Of a DNA stretch of 64,000 bases, positions 34,222 to 43,628 are shown in pieces. The stretch is from positions 124,001-188,000 of the forward strand of contig CAYFLR010000003.1 in the NCBI GenBank assembly GCA_964343805.1, in the 5' to 3' direction. Made by a program: the position numbers and the translations under genes. The notes under the pieces are model-generated. The model was not told the origin of the DNA. It saw only the letters and a program-made list of their open reading frames with translations, and searched no databases. Origin of the DNA: CAYFLR01 sp964343805 (GTDB taxonomy: Bacteria; Bdellovibrionota_B; Oligoflexia; CAYFLR01). Within the stretch, counting starts at the first letter, position 1, and each line of letters opens with the position of its first letter.

Positions 34222-36491
34222 ATTTTCACCTGCACAGCCTTTTCAGGGCAAACTTGCCGACACACGCCACAACGAGTGCATTTGTTATCAATAATTTCAT
34301 GCTGTTGCCAAGGAGTATAGGAGATGGCTTGCTCTCCGCAGTTTTGAGCACAAAGGGTGCATCCCGTGCACTTATCACTGATAATAAATGAGAAAAGCTC
34401 CGGGCATTTGCCTGCGGGACACTGTTTATTGAGGTGGCTTTCATACTCGGATCGAAAGTGCTGGAGACTGGACAGCACTGGGTTGGGTGCGGTTTTTCCC
34501 AGACCACAAAGACTCCCTTCAATTACTAAATTTGAGAGCTCTTCCAACTGGGTGAGGTCTTTCTTTTTGGCCTTTCCAGTACAGAATTTTTGCAAAATCT
34601 CCAGCATTCTTTGAGTACCAATCCGACAACTGGTGCATTTACCACAGGACTCATTGGCGGTGAATTCCAAGAAATATCTAGCGATATCCACCATGCAATC
34701 ATCTTCATCGAGTACCACCAATCCCCCAGAACCCATCATGGCTCCTGCCTTTTTGAGATTTACAAAATCCACCGGTAAATCCAGCTGACTCTCGGGTATG
34801 CATCCGCCCGAAGGACCTCCTATCAAGATGGCTTTCAGCTTTTTACCCTTTTCCACTCCGCCACCAATATCATAGACAATGGAACGCAAGGTGGTACCCA
34901 TGGGCACTTCAATGAGACCCCCTTTTTTGATTTTACCCGCGAGCGCAAAGGTTTTGGTTCCACCACTTTCTTGGTTGCCAAATTCTCGAAATGCCTCTGC
35001 CCCATTTAAAATTATCCAAGGGACACAGGCTAGAGTTTCCACATTATTTATAAGTGTGGGCTTTCCATCATAGCCGGAGGTGGCTGGATAGGGGGGGCGC
35101 AGGCTGGGAACTCCTCTTTTTCCTTCCAAAGAGGCAATGAGAGCGGTCTCTTCTCCACATACAAAAGCTCCCGCTCCTTCCACCACTTCAAGGTTGAGAG
35201 CGAAATCACTGCCTAGAATATTATTTCCCAATAGGCCGTTTTGTTTGAATATTTCCACCGCCTCTTTGATCCTTTCTACTGCCAAGGGATACTCTTCTCG
35301 CACGTAGATAAAACCCTGATGAGCCGAGACCGTAAAAGCCGCAATAATCATGCCCTCTAAAATACGAAAGGGATGGGATTCTAAAAGAAGGCGATCCATA
35401 AAGGCACCCGGATCTCCCTCATCTCCGTTACAAATGACATATTTGGGGTTCTCTTTTGCCTCTCTGACCATCTCCCACTTCTGTCCAGATGGAAATCCTC
35501 CTCCGCCTCGACCTTTTAAATCAGACTGCATAATCTGGGTGATCACTTCTGTAGACGAAAGAGTGAGGACTTTTTGCAGGGCGCTGATACCCCCTAACTG
35601 CCTATAACTTGCTAAATCATTGGGAGGAATTGCCCCACTGTTTTTAGTGGCAATCCGAGTTTTATCCGAAAGCCATGCTCTATTTTCCGGGGTTGAATCC
35701 TTTATGATATGTCCTTTGGCGGGGTTAAATTGGGGTGTTAAAAGAGCATCAAGCCAGGTGACAATATTCTTGGGTTTAAAGTGCCGTAGCAGCAGACTGA
35801 GAGCCACCTCTTCATTTACTTTACCGTAGGAAAAGATTTCGCTTTCGGGGGTGGTTATTTGCATCAAAGGGGATTGGAAAGACATTCCACTGCATCCTAC
35901 TTCTAATGGGCGAAGGGGAATATTGAACCTCTCAGCATCTTCCACCATGGCATGATAAACTTTGTCAGCGCCTGCGGCTCTGCAACTTGAACAGAGGCAG
36001 ATTTTTACCTCTCCGGTAGTACTGGCTGCCTCTCTTTTTTTTAAGGTGGAAGTTTTTACTTTTTCACTGGCTAGAAAGTCTGTGAGAACATCTTCCACCA
36101 TGGCGGGTTCTACCCAACCATAGATTTTTTGATCGATTTGCACCGCAGGAGCCATCATGCAACAGCCTAAACAGGCCACCTTGTTCACGGAAAAAAGCCG
36201 ATCTTGGTCGTAGCTTTTGCCTTCTTTGATTTTGAGATGCTGTCTAAAGGCTTGATAAAGAAACTCTGCTCCCTTGATGTGGCAGGCGGTTCCTACACAG
36301 ACTCGGATGGCATGACGAGCTGCCGGTTCAAAACTAAAATGCTTATAGAAGGTGGCCACACTTTGAATCTGTGCCGGGGTGATCTCACTCTCTTTACAGA
36401 GTTTATCCAGTTCCTCTGGGGGGAGATATTGGTGCTCCTTCTTGATCTTTATCAGTGCGGGGAGAAGATCTTTTCTCTTAAGGAGTGTCAT
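34218..36491 (-). CDS. NuoE-NuoF fusion with C-terminal 2x[4Fe-4S] (NADH dehydrogenase module)
   Basis: 757 residues from the ATG at 36491, which overlaps the upstream stop by 14 bp. Residues 1-140 are a NuoE domain with [2Fe-2S] ligands Cys 65, 70, 107 and 111. Residues 160-240 are a second thioredoxin-like domain with CLCSSC but VGCSGMSFQSP, which lacks one usual Cys. Then comes NuoF with GRGGGGFPSGQKW (NADH) and NGDEGDPGAFMDR (FMN), a SLBB part, the N3-type ESCGKCTSCRIG, and a tail with CTGCTLCAQNC and CTRCGVCRQVC. Same layout as HndC/HydB/HoxF-type diaphorases. It should oxidise NADH in the cytoplasm. Confidence 0.93.
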   Translation of the reverse strand: MTLLKRKDLLPALIKIKKEHQYLPPEELDKLCKESEITPAQIQSVATFYKHFSFEPAARHAIRVCVGTACHIKGAEFLYQAFRQHLKIKEGKSYDQDRLFSVNKVACLGCCMMAPAVQIDQKIYGWVEPAMVEDVLTDFLASEKVKTSTLKKREAASTTGEVKICLCSSCRAAGADKVYHAMVEDAERFNIPLRPLEVGCSGMSFQSPLMQITTPESEIFSYGKVNEEVALSLLLRHFKPKNIVTWLDALLTPQFNPAKGHIIKDSTPENRAWLSDKTRIATKNSGAIPPNDLASYRQLGGISALQKVLTLSSTEVITQIMQSDLKGRGGGGFPSGQKWEMVREAKENPKYVICNGDEGDPGAFMDRLLLESHPFRILEGMIIAAFTVSAHQGFIYVREEYPLAVERIKEAVEIFKQNGLLGNNILGSDFALNLEVVEGAGAFVCGEETALIASLEGKRGVPSLRPPYPATSGYDGKPTLINNVETLACVPWIILNGAEAFREFGNQESGGTKTFALAGKIKKGGLIEVPMGTTLRSIVYDIGGGVEKGKKLKAILIGGPSGGCIPESQLDLPVDFVNLKKAGAMMGSGGLVVLDEDDCMVDIARYFLEFTANESCGKCTSCRIGTQRMLEILQKFCTGKAKKKDLTQLEELSNLVIEGSLCGLGKTAPNPVLSSLQHFRSEYESHLNKQCPAGKCPELFSFIISDKCTGCTLCAQNCGEQAISYTPWQQHEIIDNKCTRCGVCRQVCPEKAVQVKI

Positions 36492-38093
36492 TGCTGGCTC
36501 CTTTTTTACCGATCCCAAAAAGATGCTTTTCACCTCGAATCCACATTAGGTTGTGAGCAAAGGCTGGGGTGGTGACCACTTTCTCTCCTAAGCTCTGCTT
36601 TGATTTTATAATAAGTTTTTCAGGCTTGGGATCCATAACGAGCATCAATCCATCCAGATCAAAGAGAACCAATTGATCCTGCATGATTAAGGGCGAGCTA
36701 TAAAATCCCTGATCTAAATCGATCTCCCAGTGCATTTCACCGGTTTNNNNNNNNNNGGAGAAGATACGTCGGGCTGGACAATATCTTCATTGCTCCAAAG
36801 TTTTTTGCCGGTTTGCCAATCGATGCCTACGGCTCGGGCATTGTCGTTGGCCACTAAAAGAATATTTTCATCAAAGGTGGCGGAGGTGGCCACCTCTCCA
36901 TCGAGACAGGGAACGCTCCACATTTTCTTGCCGGTGGCAAAGTCATAGGCTTCCACCTCTTTACTGGTTAAAATCACCACGAGTTTGTCAATGAAGGCTG
37001 GTGAGCCCCAAGAGATACTCCCTTTTCTCTCTTTCTGCCAAAGGATCTTTCCGGTGGAGCCTTCAAATAGAAAAAGACGTTGCCTCTTATGGCCATCATA
37101 CTGCACAAAGAGTTTGTTATCTCGGGCTAACAGTGAGCTGGAATAACCATAGTGATTGTCGGTGTTACCTAAGTTTTTGGTCCAAATAATTTGACCTTGG
37201 AGGTTGGTGGCTAAAAGCTCACCGGTGGCAAATATAGCAAAAACATGATTGCCATCGGTACTGGCGGTGGAAGCCGCTAAACCGGTGTCGGGGGTCACTT
37301 TGGGTAAAGGACCCCCGGCAGGTAAAATGCCTTTGGTGGAAGCCCGCCAAAGGAGTTTCCCAGTTTTAAAGTGGTAGGAAAAGAGACTTCGATCTTGGGG
37401 ATTTCCACCTGTTATAAACACTTGGCCTTGCCAGTTAATGGGGGAGCTGTAGCCGGGTAGGGGAATTTTGACTTTCCAAAGAATTCCTTTTTGTTTTTCG
37501 CCATCAAAAGAGGGTATTTCCGTTTTATTATTTGAAATACCAGTTGCTTCCGGCCCTCGAAAATGGGGCCAGTTTTGAGCCACCTCTGCGGGTGTGATTG
37601 TTTTTAAAGTGGGTGCTGCAATCGCTTTAGTCTTCGTTTTATCAGGGGATGATTCTGGCCAGAAAAAGAGCAGCGCCATGGATATGGACATGGTTAAGGA
37701 TCCAACTAGTAGCATTTTCCAAAAATCGAGAATAGGGGTGGTCTTCTCTTGCTGGGGAGGGTCAGCAGCCACTGGTCCCTCAATTACTTTAGCTCCACCT
37801 AAGGTGAGAACCAAAAATAGCACTCCTGCTAGCAGGAGATAGCCTCCCACCTTCATCTGAACTTTTTCACTGAACCAGCTTTTGCGGTTGAGATGATCAA
37901 GGATTTGAATCCGGTTTTTTAGGTCCTCCTTCTGAGGGTTTTGGCGCAGTTCTAACTTCAGCTCATCCAGTGCTTCAAATTCTAGGAGGGAGAGCCTTCC
38001 TATATCCGCATGCTTAACGATCAACAGCGAGCTAACTATTCCTATATAGATCACAGCCACCGCAGCCATGGATTTCAATATTTGACTCATCAT
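36478..38093 (-). CDS. PQQ-like beta-propeller protein with two N-terminal membrane helices (10-N gap)
   Basis: About 540 residues. The ATG at 38093 overlaps the upstream NapH-like stop (ATGA). Membrane helices (MAAVAVIYIGIVSSLLIV, YLLLAGVLFLVLTLGG, LLVGSLTMSISMALLFFW) precede a periplasmic propeller that opens with NWPHFRGPEATG, the start found in BamB/PQQ-like secreted proteins. Blades include YHFKTGKLLWRAS, EGSTGKILWQKE and YDFATGKKMWSV. A gap at 36747-36756 changes frame; translation resumes TGEMHWEIDLDQGFYSSP and ends ASNDTP. It probably sits in the inner membrane beside the polyferredoxin. Confidence 0.85.
36747..36756. other. Assembly gap (10 N) in propeller gene
   Basis: The gap lies between QPDVSS and TGEMHW, again just before a TGxxxW blade motif. 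The frame differs on the two sides. Confidence 0.95.
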
Positions 38094-39271
38094 TTTTCTG
38101 CCTCCCTCGGACAGTATTGGTAACAGACCCCACAACTGATACATTCACCCACATCCACCTCATAGTTTTTATTCATTCTCTTTCTGAGAGTGACAAAGAG
38201 AGTGAGCATAAAGACGAGAGCTAAATAAGCTCCAAAGATGAGAGATCCATTGCGGATACTCTTTTTGGCAGCTTTCATACGGTTAGTGATCTCTTCTTTG
38301 CTTCCCCCTTGGATCAAGAAGGCCGTGACATAGTCGCTGGTTTTGTTCTCTTTCATCTCTTGGTAGAGCCTTACATCTGGGTGCAAAGAGGCGATGGGTT
38401 CACTTAAAAGAGCTCCCCATCCAAGGCCAATAGCAAGAATTGCAGGACTTGCAGCCAATAGCCATTGAAGGTAGATGAGAGATTTCTTCTTTGGAGCTTG
38501 TTTTATAGGAGTGGGAGGAGTGATGGAATCTACTGGGCACGAACTGTGGCAAAGGTGGCAATTGATACAGGACGTAGGGGTGGTTTCCACTCGTCGGGGT
38601 GAAAGTTTGGCACAGAGTCTTAGTAAAACTGAATAAGGGCAAATATAGCGGCAGTAGGGCCGAGCCACAAAGGTTCCTAAGAGTAAAAGACCCGCTCCAA
38701 ATAAAAACATGGGCAGAGTGGCAGAAAAGCGAAAGAAGCCCACAAAGGGATCATATTCGCAAATTATAAACCCTAAATCATTGATGGCAAAAAGGGCGGC
38801 CAAGCCTAAGTAAATATGGGGAATGAGTTTAAGCCCTCTATTAAGTAGGGGGGGCACTCGGACAGGTTTGTAAATCACAAGCTCTTGAATGGCTCCTAAA
38901 GGGCAAGCTGCAACACAGAAAATCCGGCCCCAGAAAAGAGCTCCAATGAGAGGGAGTAAAAAGGCTCCCATCACCGTGTAGGGAAGAATCCGATTGGAAT
39001 TAAAAAGAGCCTCCGCCATATTTTGAATGGATCCCACCGAACAAATGCACCCTTTATGATAGAAACCAAAATAGATTAGGGAGCCGATAATAAGTGGCCG
39101 TAAGGATTTACGAGATCGCTTATAGAATAAAAGGTAAACCGTACTTGCCAATACTACAATAAGAACCACCAAGGCAATGGTGGGATTGGTGGCGAGATCC
39201 ATCTCTCCCAAAACATCGGTGGGGAGCTGGTAGTCTTTTTTAAATTCAGGATTGGGAAAACGTTGAGTCAT
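38090..39271 (-). CDS. NapH/NosR-like membrane polyferredoxin
   Basis: 393 residues with about six membrane helices. Intramembrane Cys motifs GRIFCVAACPLG and CRYICPYS (CxxxCP) are those of the NapH/NosR/CcoG group. Two [4Fe-4S] sites follow: CINCHLCHSSCP and, at the C-terminus, CISCGVCYQYCP. KGCICSVGS near the first helices adds two cysteines. It should carry electrons across or along the inner membrane, here from the NuoEF/G-like module to periplasmic partners (inference). Stop and start codons overlap neighbours by 4 bp on both sides. Confidence 0.9.
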   Translation of the reverse strand: MTQRFPNPEFKKDYQLPTDVLGEMDLATNPTIALVVLIVVLASTVYLLFYKRSRKSLRPLIIGSLIYFGFYHKGCICSVGSIQNMAEALFNSNRILPYTVMGAFLLPLIGALFWGRIFCVAACPLGAIQELVIYKPVRVPPLLNRGLKLIPHIYLGLAALFAINDLGFIICEYDPFVGFFRFSATLPMFLFGAGLLLLGTFVARPYCRYICPYSVLLRLCAKLSPRRVETTPTSCINCHLCHSSCPVDSITPPTPIKQAPKKKSLIYLQWLLAASPAILAIGLGWGALLSEPIASLHPDVRLYQEMKENKTSDYVTAFLIQGGSKEEITNRMKAAKKSIRNGSLIFGAYLALVFMLTLFVTLRKRMNKNYEVDVGECISCGVCYQYCPREAEK

Positions 39272-39927
39272 GCGTCTCCCTTCTTAGGGCCACTCTTTTT
39301 TTCTATATAGGGAGTGTCCCGATCCACCCTACTAAAGGCATCCGCAGGGCAGACTTTTGCGATGGCACATTTATTACAATTCATACAGAGATCATGCTGA
39401 ACTTGCAGGTAGAGCGATCCATTGCCAAAGGCTCCACACCCTTTTACACAACGCCCACAGCCGAGGCAGAGATCTTTTTCGATGGTGTATTCAAAATAGG
39501 GATCTTCGATAAACTTTCTTTTAATGGCACCTGCGGGGCAGAGATGGTTTTCCGCTCCCGTATTTAAATTGAGGGTGTTTTCTTCAAAATAGCCACTGCA
39601 GAGATCGCAGTAACCACATACATCAAAAGCATGAACTGCTCTCACTGCTGATGGGTTCAAAACACAGTCAGTGGCACATCTTCCACACTGGATGCACTTA
39701 TCAGGGTCCAGTTGCCAAACCGAGTTTTTGCCGAGTCCCTCTTTAAATTGATTGGCCTCTTTTAAATTGCAGTTATTTAAAACAGAGCACTGTCCACATC
39801 GGCTTTGATTGTCTATGCAGTCTTCTGCTGGGGAACGTGTTCCTATTACAATGCCACTTGCAAAAAGTCCTCCCGCAGTGATCCAGCGGGTGGTAGTTTT
39901 TAAAAATTCTCTTTTACTTTCATTCAT
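39268..39927 (-). CDS. Periplasmic polyferredoxin with KR-type Tat signal
   Basis: 219 residues. The N-terminus SKREFLK then TRWITAGGLFASGIVIG resembles a twin-arginine signal in which the first Arg is Lys; KR variants are known, for example in TtrB (from memory). Four cluster motifs follow: CIQCGRCATDC, CGYCDLC with a later LCP, CLGCGRCVKGC and CMNCNKCAIAKVCP, plus an early CGQCSVLNNC. It is related to HybA/NapG-type electron carriers and should dock on the periplasmic face of the NapH-like protein encoded next. The 4-bp overlaps suggest fixed stoichiometry. Confidence 0.88.
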   Translation of the reverse strand: MNESKREFLKTTTRWITAGGLFASGIVIGTRSPAEDCIDNQSRCGQCSVLNNCNLKEANQFKEGLGKNSVWQLDPDKCIQCGRCATDCVLNPSAVRAVHAFDVCGYCDLCSGYFEENTLNLNTGAENHLCPAGAIKRKFIEDPYFEYTIEKDLCLGCGRCVKGCGAFGNGSLYLQVQHDLCMNCNKCAIAKVCPADAFSRVDRDTPYIEKKSGPKKGDA

Positions 39928-40850
39928 AGTGTATACACCTTCAACTGTTTTGCCTGTGGATCGAGAATATAAACTTTTCCTTCACTGCTCACCGTCATAT
40001 CGAGATCAAAGGATCCAAAGATTTGTGGCTTGAATTCTGTAGAAGAAGCCAGTATTTTTATCAGCTTCCCGGCGGGATTAAACAGCCGAGACCTTATTTT
40101 CCCTTTCTCTAAAGTGATAAATTGCAGCCCGGATTGGAGGGCAATATGAGTGGGATTGCAGCATCCTAAAAAGGGATTTGTCTTCTTGGGAAGCCAGAGA
40201 GAGATGTATTTTCCCTTTTTAGAGTAGCGTTCGATTTGATGCTTTCCTGAGTTAACCACCCACACTCCACCTTCACCATCAGGGGCCATTCCCATATATG
40301 GGCTGGGAATACTAAATCCTTCAAATCCCTTGGAAGACCATAATTTATTTCCTTCCATAGTCGTTGCTAGCAGCTCTTTTTTTCCCGCATCGGCAATATA
40401 AAGTTGGTCTTCTGAGCTAATCAAAGTGGTAAAAAAAGAGTTCTCTTGCCCTAGTTTTAACACCCTCTCTTGCCAAGAAGCGGACTCTTTATTTAGGAAA
40501 ATGAGGTGCCTGGTGCTTAAGATTATAAGCCTTCGAGAAGATTGTGCAATAAGATCGGTGGGAGGATGAGAGAGGGAAACCTGTTCTTTAATTTGTAGTT
40601 TTTTATCTAAAGAGTGAACATGGCTTTTTGTGGTTATCCATAGGGTGGAATCAGGATCCAGGGTTATTTTACTGGGCCTTTCAAGGGGTAGATTGAATAT
40701 CTGGCCTTGGGGAGTTTGTACCTTTTCTTCTTTGAACTTTTCTGTATTTGCAGGAAGCGTGGATACCTGATGAATGGTGAAATAAAGAATGAGACAAGAG
40801 ATGGCAAAGGAGCAACCAAGGAAGAGATATTTAATGAGTTTGGGGTTCAT
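39924..40850 (-). CDS. Membrane-anchored NHL-type propeller protein
   Basis: 308 residues from the ATG at 40850, which shares one base with the upstream stop (TAATG) and has GAGGAAA before it. A signal anchor (YLFLGCSFAISCLILYFTI) precedes NHL-like blades (RPSKITLDPDSTLWITT, GMAPDGEGGVWVVNSGKHQIERYSKKG in parts, FGSFDLDMTVSSEGKVYILD). GCCNPTHIAL carries a Cys pair. NHL repeats mediate binding rather than catalysis. It sits between propeller and polyferredoxin genes and is presumably part of the same periplasmic complex. Confidence 0.82.
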   Translation of the reverse strand: MNPKLIKYLFLGCSFAISCLILYFTIHQVSTLPANTEKFKEEKVQTPQGQIFNLPLERPSKITLDPDSTLWITTKSHVHSLDKKLQIKEQVSLSHPPTDLIAQSSRRLIILSTRHLIFLNKESASWQERVLKLGQENSFFTTLISSEDQLYIADAGKKELLATTMEGNKLWSSKGFEGFSIPSPYMGMAPDGEGGVWVVNSGKHQIERYSKKGKYISLWLPKKTNPFLGCCNPTHIALQSGLQFITLEKGKIRSRLFNPAGKLIKILASSTEFKPQIFGSFDLDMTVSSEGKVYILDPQAKQLKVYTL

Positions 40851-42337
40851 TAAGGTTTCCTCTTCCATTTTTGATCTGCGGTTAAGTCTATTGCCACCAG
40901 GGTTTCTGCATCTCTTATGACCATAATCCCATCCGCAATAGCGATGGGTCCCCAAGGATCCCCATGAACTAAAATTTTTGCTTGGTCCAAGAGTTGGAGC
41001 TCATTATTAATAAGCCGCATCATGGAGAGTTGGCCTTTAGGGTCGAGGGTGTAAAACTTATCATCAGCAATGATAAAAGGACATAGGCCAAAGCGCCAAG
41101 AGGTATCAGCTCTCACCACAAAATCAGTGAGATCTCTGGGATTACTTCCTAAAAATTGGCTCCGCAAAGAACCCGCATCTTTGGGCATCACTCCAAAGAG
41201 AATATCTTGGTATAAAATGGCAGATTGCTGTTCCATAGAGAGGGCTTGCCTTGGTTTAAACCTTTTACCTGGAATCACTTGAAAACCATTTTGATCTCGA
41301 GTGATTTGCAAGGTGGTACTGCCCGCTCCATATCCGGCAGTGAGATAGATGGTATCTTCAGCTATTTTCACTGGAGAGGGTGCCACTACTGAGGGTGAAA
41401 AATGATTACTCTTCCATAGGATCTGACCTTTGTTTTTTTCCTCAGCAGAAACTCCCACCACCCCGCCTAAGGCGGCATAGATATACATTTTAGTGCCTAA
41501 AAGGGTCATGGGCATCACGGAAGAGTGAGACATTTTCCATCCATGGGGATTGGGTGTCTGCCAATTTACTTTTCCGGTAGCTGCATCAAAACCCACCAGC
41601 AGAGCGGAGGGTCCTGCCGGAGCGATAATGGTCTCTCCCTTTTCTAGCAAGGGGCACTGACCGGTGTACCATTGAGGAATTTCGCTTTGATAAGTTTTGA
41701 CTAAATCCACCGACCACTTGAGATCGCCACTTAATCGATCCACCGACATCACTTGACCCAGTGGACCCATAGTTATGATATGATCTTCATCCACCGCTGG
41801 AACGGTGCGAGATCTGCCATGATTTCTTTTAATGTCAATATGGTACCACCTGCGCCAAATCTCTTCTCCGGTGGTTAAAGTAAAACTACGCAACGAGTCC
41901 GCTTTCTCTTTTTCTAAATAGTCGAGAATGTAAACCTTTCCTTTGTAAATCACGGGACCGGCATATCCTTCGCCTAAGGTAGCTTGCCAGAGAATGGGGG
42001 GAGTGTCTTGCCATTTATCAGAAAGTGTTGGACCACCTTTTAAAATGTTGCCCGAGTCAGCTCCTCGAAATTGAGGCCAGGTTCCTTCTAGTGAAAATTG
42101 AGGTTCCGGTTGGAAGCGTTTAAAAAATTCTCCAATGTTCACCTCTGCGGTTTGACCTCGATCCCCTTCTTTTACTCCATCTAATCCGGCAGTGTGTTTG
42201 ATAATTTGCTTGTGGATCGCGGGTTCTCGAGAAAGCCACCAAAGAAGAGAGCCCGCTGCTAATAGTGAGGTTATAAGCGAAGCGAGAAAGGGATAAAAAC
42301 TGGCGGCCGTCCACGACGGTGAATTGAATTTATTCAA
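40850..42337 (-). CDS. PQQ-like beta-propeller protein with N-terminal anchor
   Basis: 495 residues starting at TTG 42337, 12 bp after the preceding stop; no better start was seen. An N-terminal helix (FYPFLASLITSLLAAGSLLWWL) anchors a periplasmic propeller that starts GTWPQFRGADSGN. Blades include SVDRLSGDLKWSVD and GFDAATGKVNWQTP. The conserved WPxFRG opening is shared with the other propeller genes of the operon. No calcium/PQQ-binding active-site set is evident. Confidence 0.87.
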   Translation of the reverse strand: MNKFNSPSWTAASFYPFLASLITSLLAAGSLLWWLSREPAIHKQIIKHTAGLDGVKEGDRGQTAEVNIGEFFKRFQPEPQFSLEGTWPQFRGADSGNILKGGPTLSDKWQDTPPILWQATLGEGYAGPVIYKGKVYILDYLEKEKADSLRSFTLTTGEEIWRRWYHIDIKRNHGRSRTVPAVDEDHIITMGPLGQVMSVDRLSGDLKWSVDLVKTYQSEIPQWYTGQCPLLEKGETIIAPAGPSALLVGFDAATGKVNWQTPNPHGWKMSHSSVMPMTLLGTKMYIYAALGGVVGVSAEEKNKGQILWKSNHFSPSVVAPSPVKIAEDTIYLTAGYGAGSTTLQITRDQNGFQVIPGKRFKPRQALSMEQQSAILYQDILFGVMPKDAGSLRSQFLGSNPRDLTDFVVRADTSWRFGLCPFIIADDKFYTLDPKGQLSMMRLINNELQLLDQAKILVHGDPWGPIAIADGIMVIRDAETLVAIDLTADQKWKRKP

Positions 42338-42349
42338 ATAAAAAACCTA

Positions 42350-43615
42350 TTACTTTTTAGCTCGAATATCAAAAGCCATCAAAGTTTTTCCTCTGCGAAG
42401 ATAGAGGATGCCATCACTGATAGTGGGGTGACACCAATGTTGGTTGTTTCCCTTTTTTACTTTAAAAGAGCTGATGATTTTAAACTCCTTAGGGTTGGCC
42501 TTTGCGAGTCCTAAATTTCCCCGTAGCTCTTCATAGATATAGAGCATGCCATCTGCCGAAATAATAGAGCCTTTGCCTCCCCACTTGGTTTCATAACTCT
42601 TTTTACCAGTAGCAAAATTCACTGCCACCCAGTTTCCTTTTTTATTATTGATCCAATTGGAGCCGTAAAGATAGCCATTCACTAGCACAACATGGCCATG
42701 GTGGTTATCCAGTTCTGGAACCAATTTAAAAACCTTGGCGGATTTCAGGTTGTCTGCCAGATCTAAAAGGAGCCCGCCATGATCATAACCACTGGTAATA
42801 AAGAGTCGGCCATCTTTGAAAATAGGGGTGTTGGTATTAATTTGATGGAGCATCATGCTGTCAAAAAAGCCTGAATCAAAAACCTTTAAGTAGTTAACCT
42901 TCCAATCGATCTCGCCATTGTCGGGATTCACACCAATGATGTGTTTAGTAATAGCAGTGATAATTTGTCTTTGCCCTTTGTATTTAATTAATAGAGGAGA
43001 AACATAGGCTCCTCCCTCATCAAGGGTGGGGCTCTGCCAGAGGGTTTTTCCGGTCATACGATCAAGAGCTACCATGGTGGTTTTTTCACCAGCGGGGGTG
43101 TAGATCAACTTATTATCAAAAACCAGAGGAGATTCTGCTGTCCCCCATCTTCCCGGATCAGCCCCAAAGCTTTTTTCTCCATTCACGGTCCATAAGATTT
43201 TTCTTTTGGTACCATCAATGGCCACTACATCTCCGCCTCCACTGATGACATAGATGTATTTACCGATCACTGTAGGGGTGGTTCGGGATCCTTCATAGCT
43301 AGAGGGGGTGGCTTTTCCATAGTTCAGTGACCACAGCTTTTTGCCCTTTAAATCGAGGACTGTGAGAAATTCGATTTCCCCTTTGACCCCTGAAACATAA
43401 ATCTTGCCCTTCACCACTGAGATGCTAGAAAAGCCAATTCCAATATCTTCAAAATGCCAAAGCAGGGCAGGTCCTTTTTTGGGCCAGCTTTTTAGAAGAC
43501 CGGTTTCCTGATAAATTCCATCTCGATTCGGTCCTCTCCATTGATGACTATCCGCTGCACTTAACAGATTGATAGAGAAGAGACTTAATAAGATTCCTAA
43601 GATTGTAATTCGCAT
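42350..43615 (-). CDS. Secreted PQQ-like beta-propeller protein (tandem paralogue A)
   Basis: 421 residues from the ATG at 43615, which has GGGG 6 nt upstream and gives a clean signal peptide (ITILGILLSLFSINLLSA). The mature protein opens SHQWRGPNRDGIYQETGLL. Blades include VLDLKGKKLWSLN, ALDRMTGKTLWQSP and GVNPDNGEIDWKVN. GNNQHWCHPTISDG has a single conserved Cys. Clearly paralogous to the next upstream gene (43629-44862), with long identical stretches but diverged DNA, so a real duplication. Confidence 0.88.
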   Translation of the reverse strand: MRITILGILLSLFSINLLSAADSHQWRGPNRDGIYQETGLLKSWPKKGPALLWHFEDIGIGFSSISVVKGKIYVSGVKGEIEFLTVLDLKGKKLWSLNYGKATPSSYEGSRTTPTVIGKYIYVISGGGDVVAIDGTKRKILWTVNGEKSFGADPGRWGTAESPLVFDNKLIYTPAGEKTTMVALDRMTGKTLWQSPTLDEGGAYVSPLLIKYKGQRQIITAITKHIIGVNPDNGEIDWKVNYLKVFDSGFFDSMMLHQINTNTPIFKDGRLFITSGYDHGGLLLDLADNLKSAKVFKLVPELDNHHGHVVLVNGYLYGSNWINNKKGNWVAVNFATGKKSYETKWGGKGSIISADGMLYIYEELRGNLGLAKANPKEFKIISSFKVKKGNNQHWCHPTISDGILYLRRGKTLMAFDIRAKK

Positions 43616-43628
43616 CTGTGACCCCATT

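Noticed and set aside
33119..36491. [FeFe]-hydrogenase or bifurcating hydrogenase operon
   Set aside because: The NuoEF- and NuoG-N-like subunits resemble hydrogenase diaphorase parts, but no H-cluster domain is encoded anywhere in the operon.
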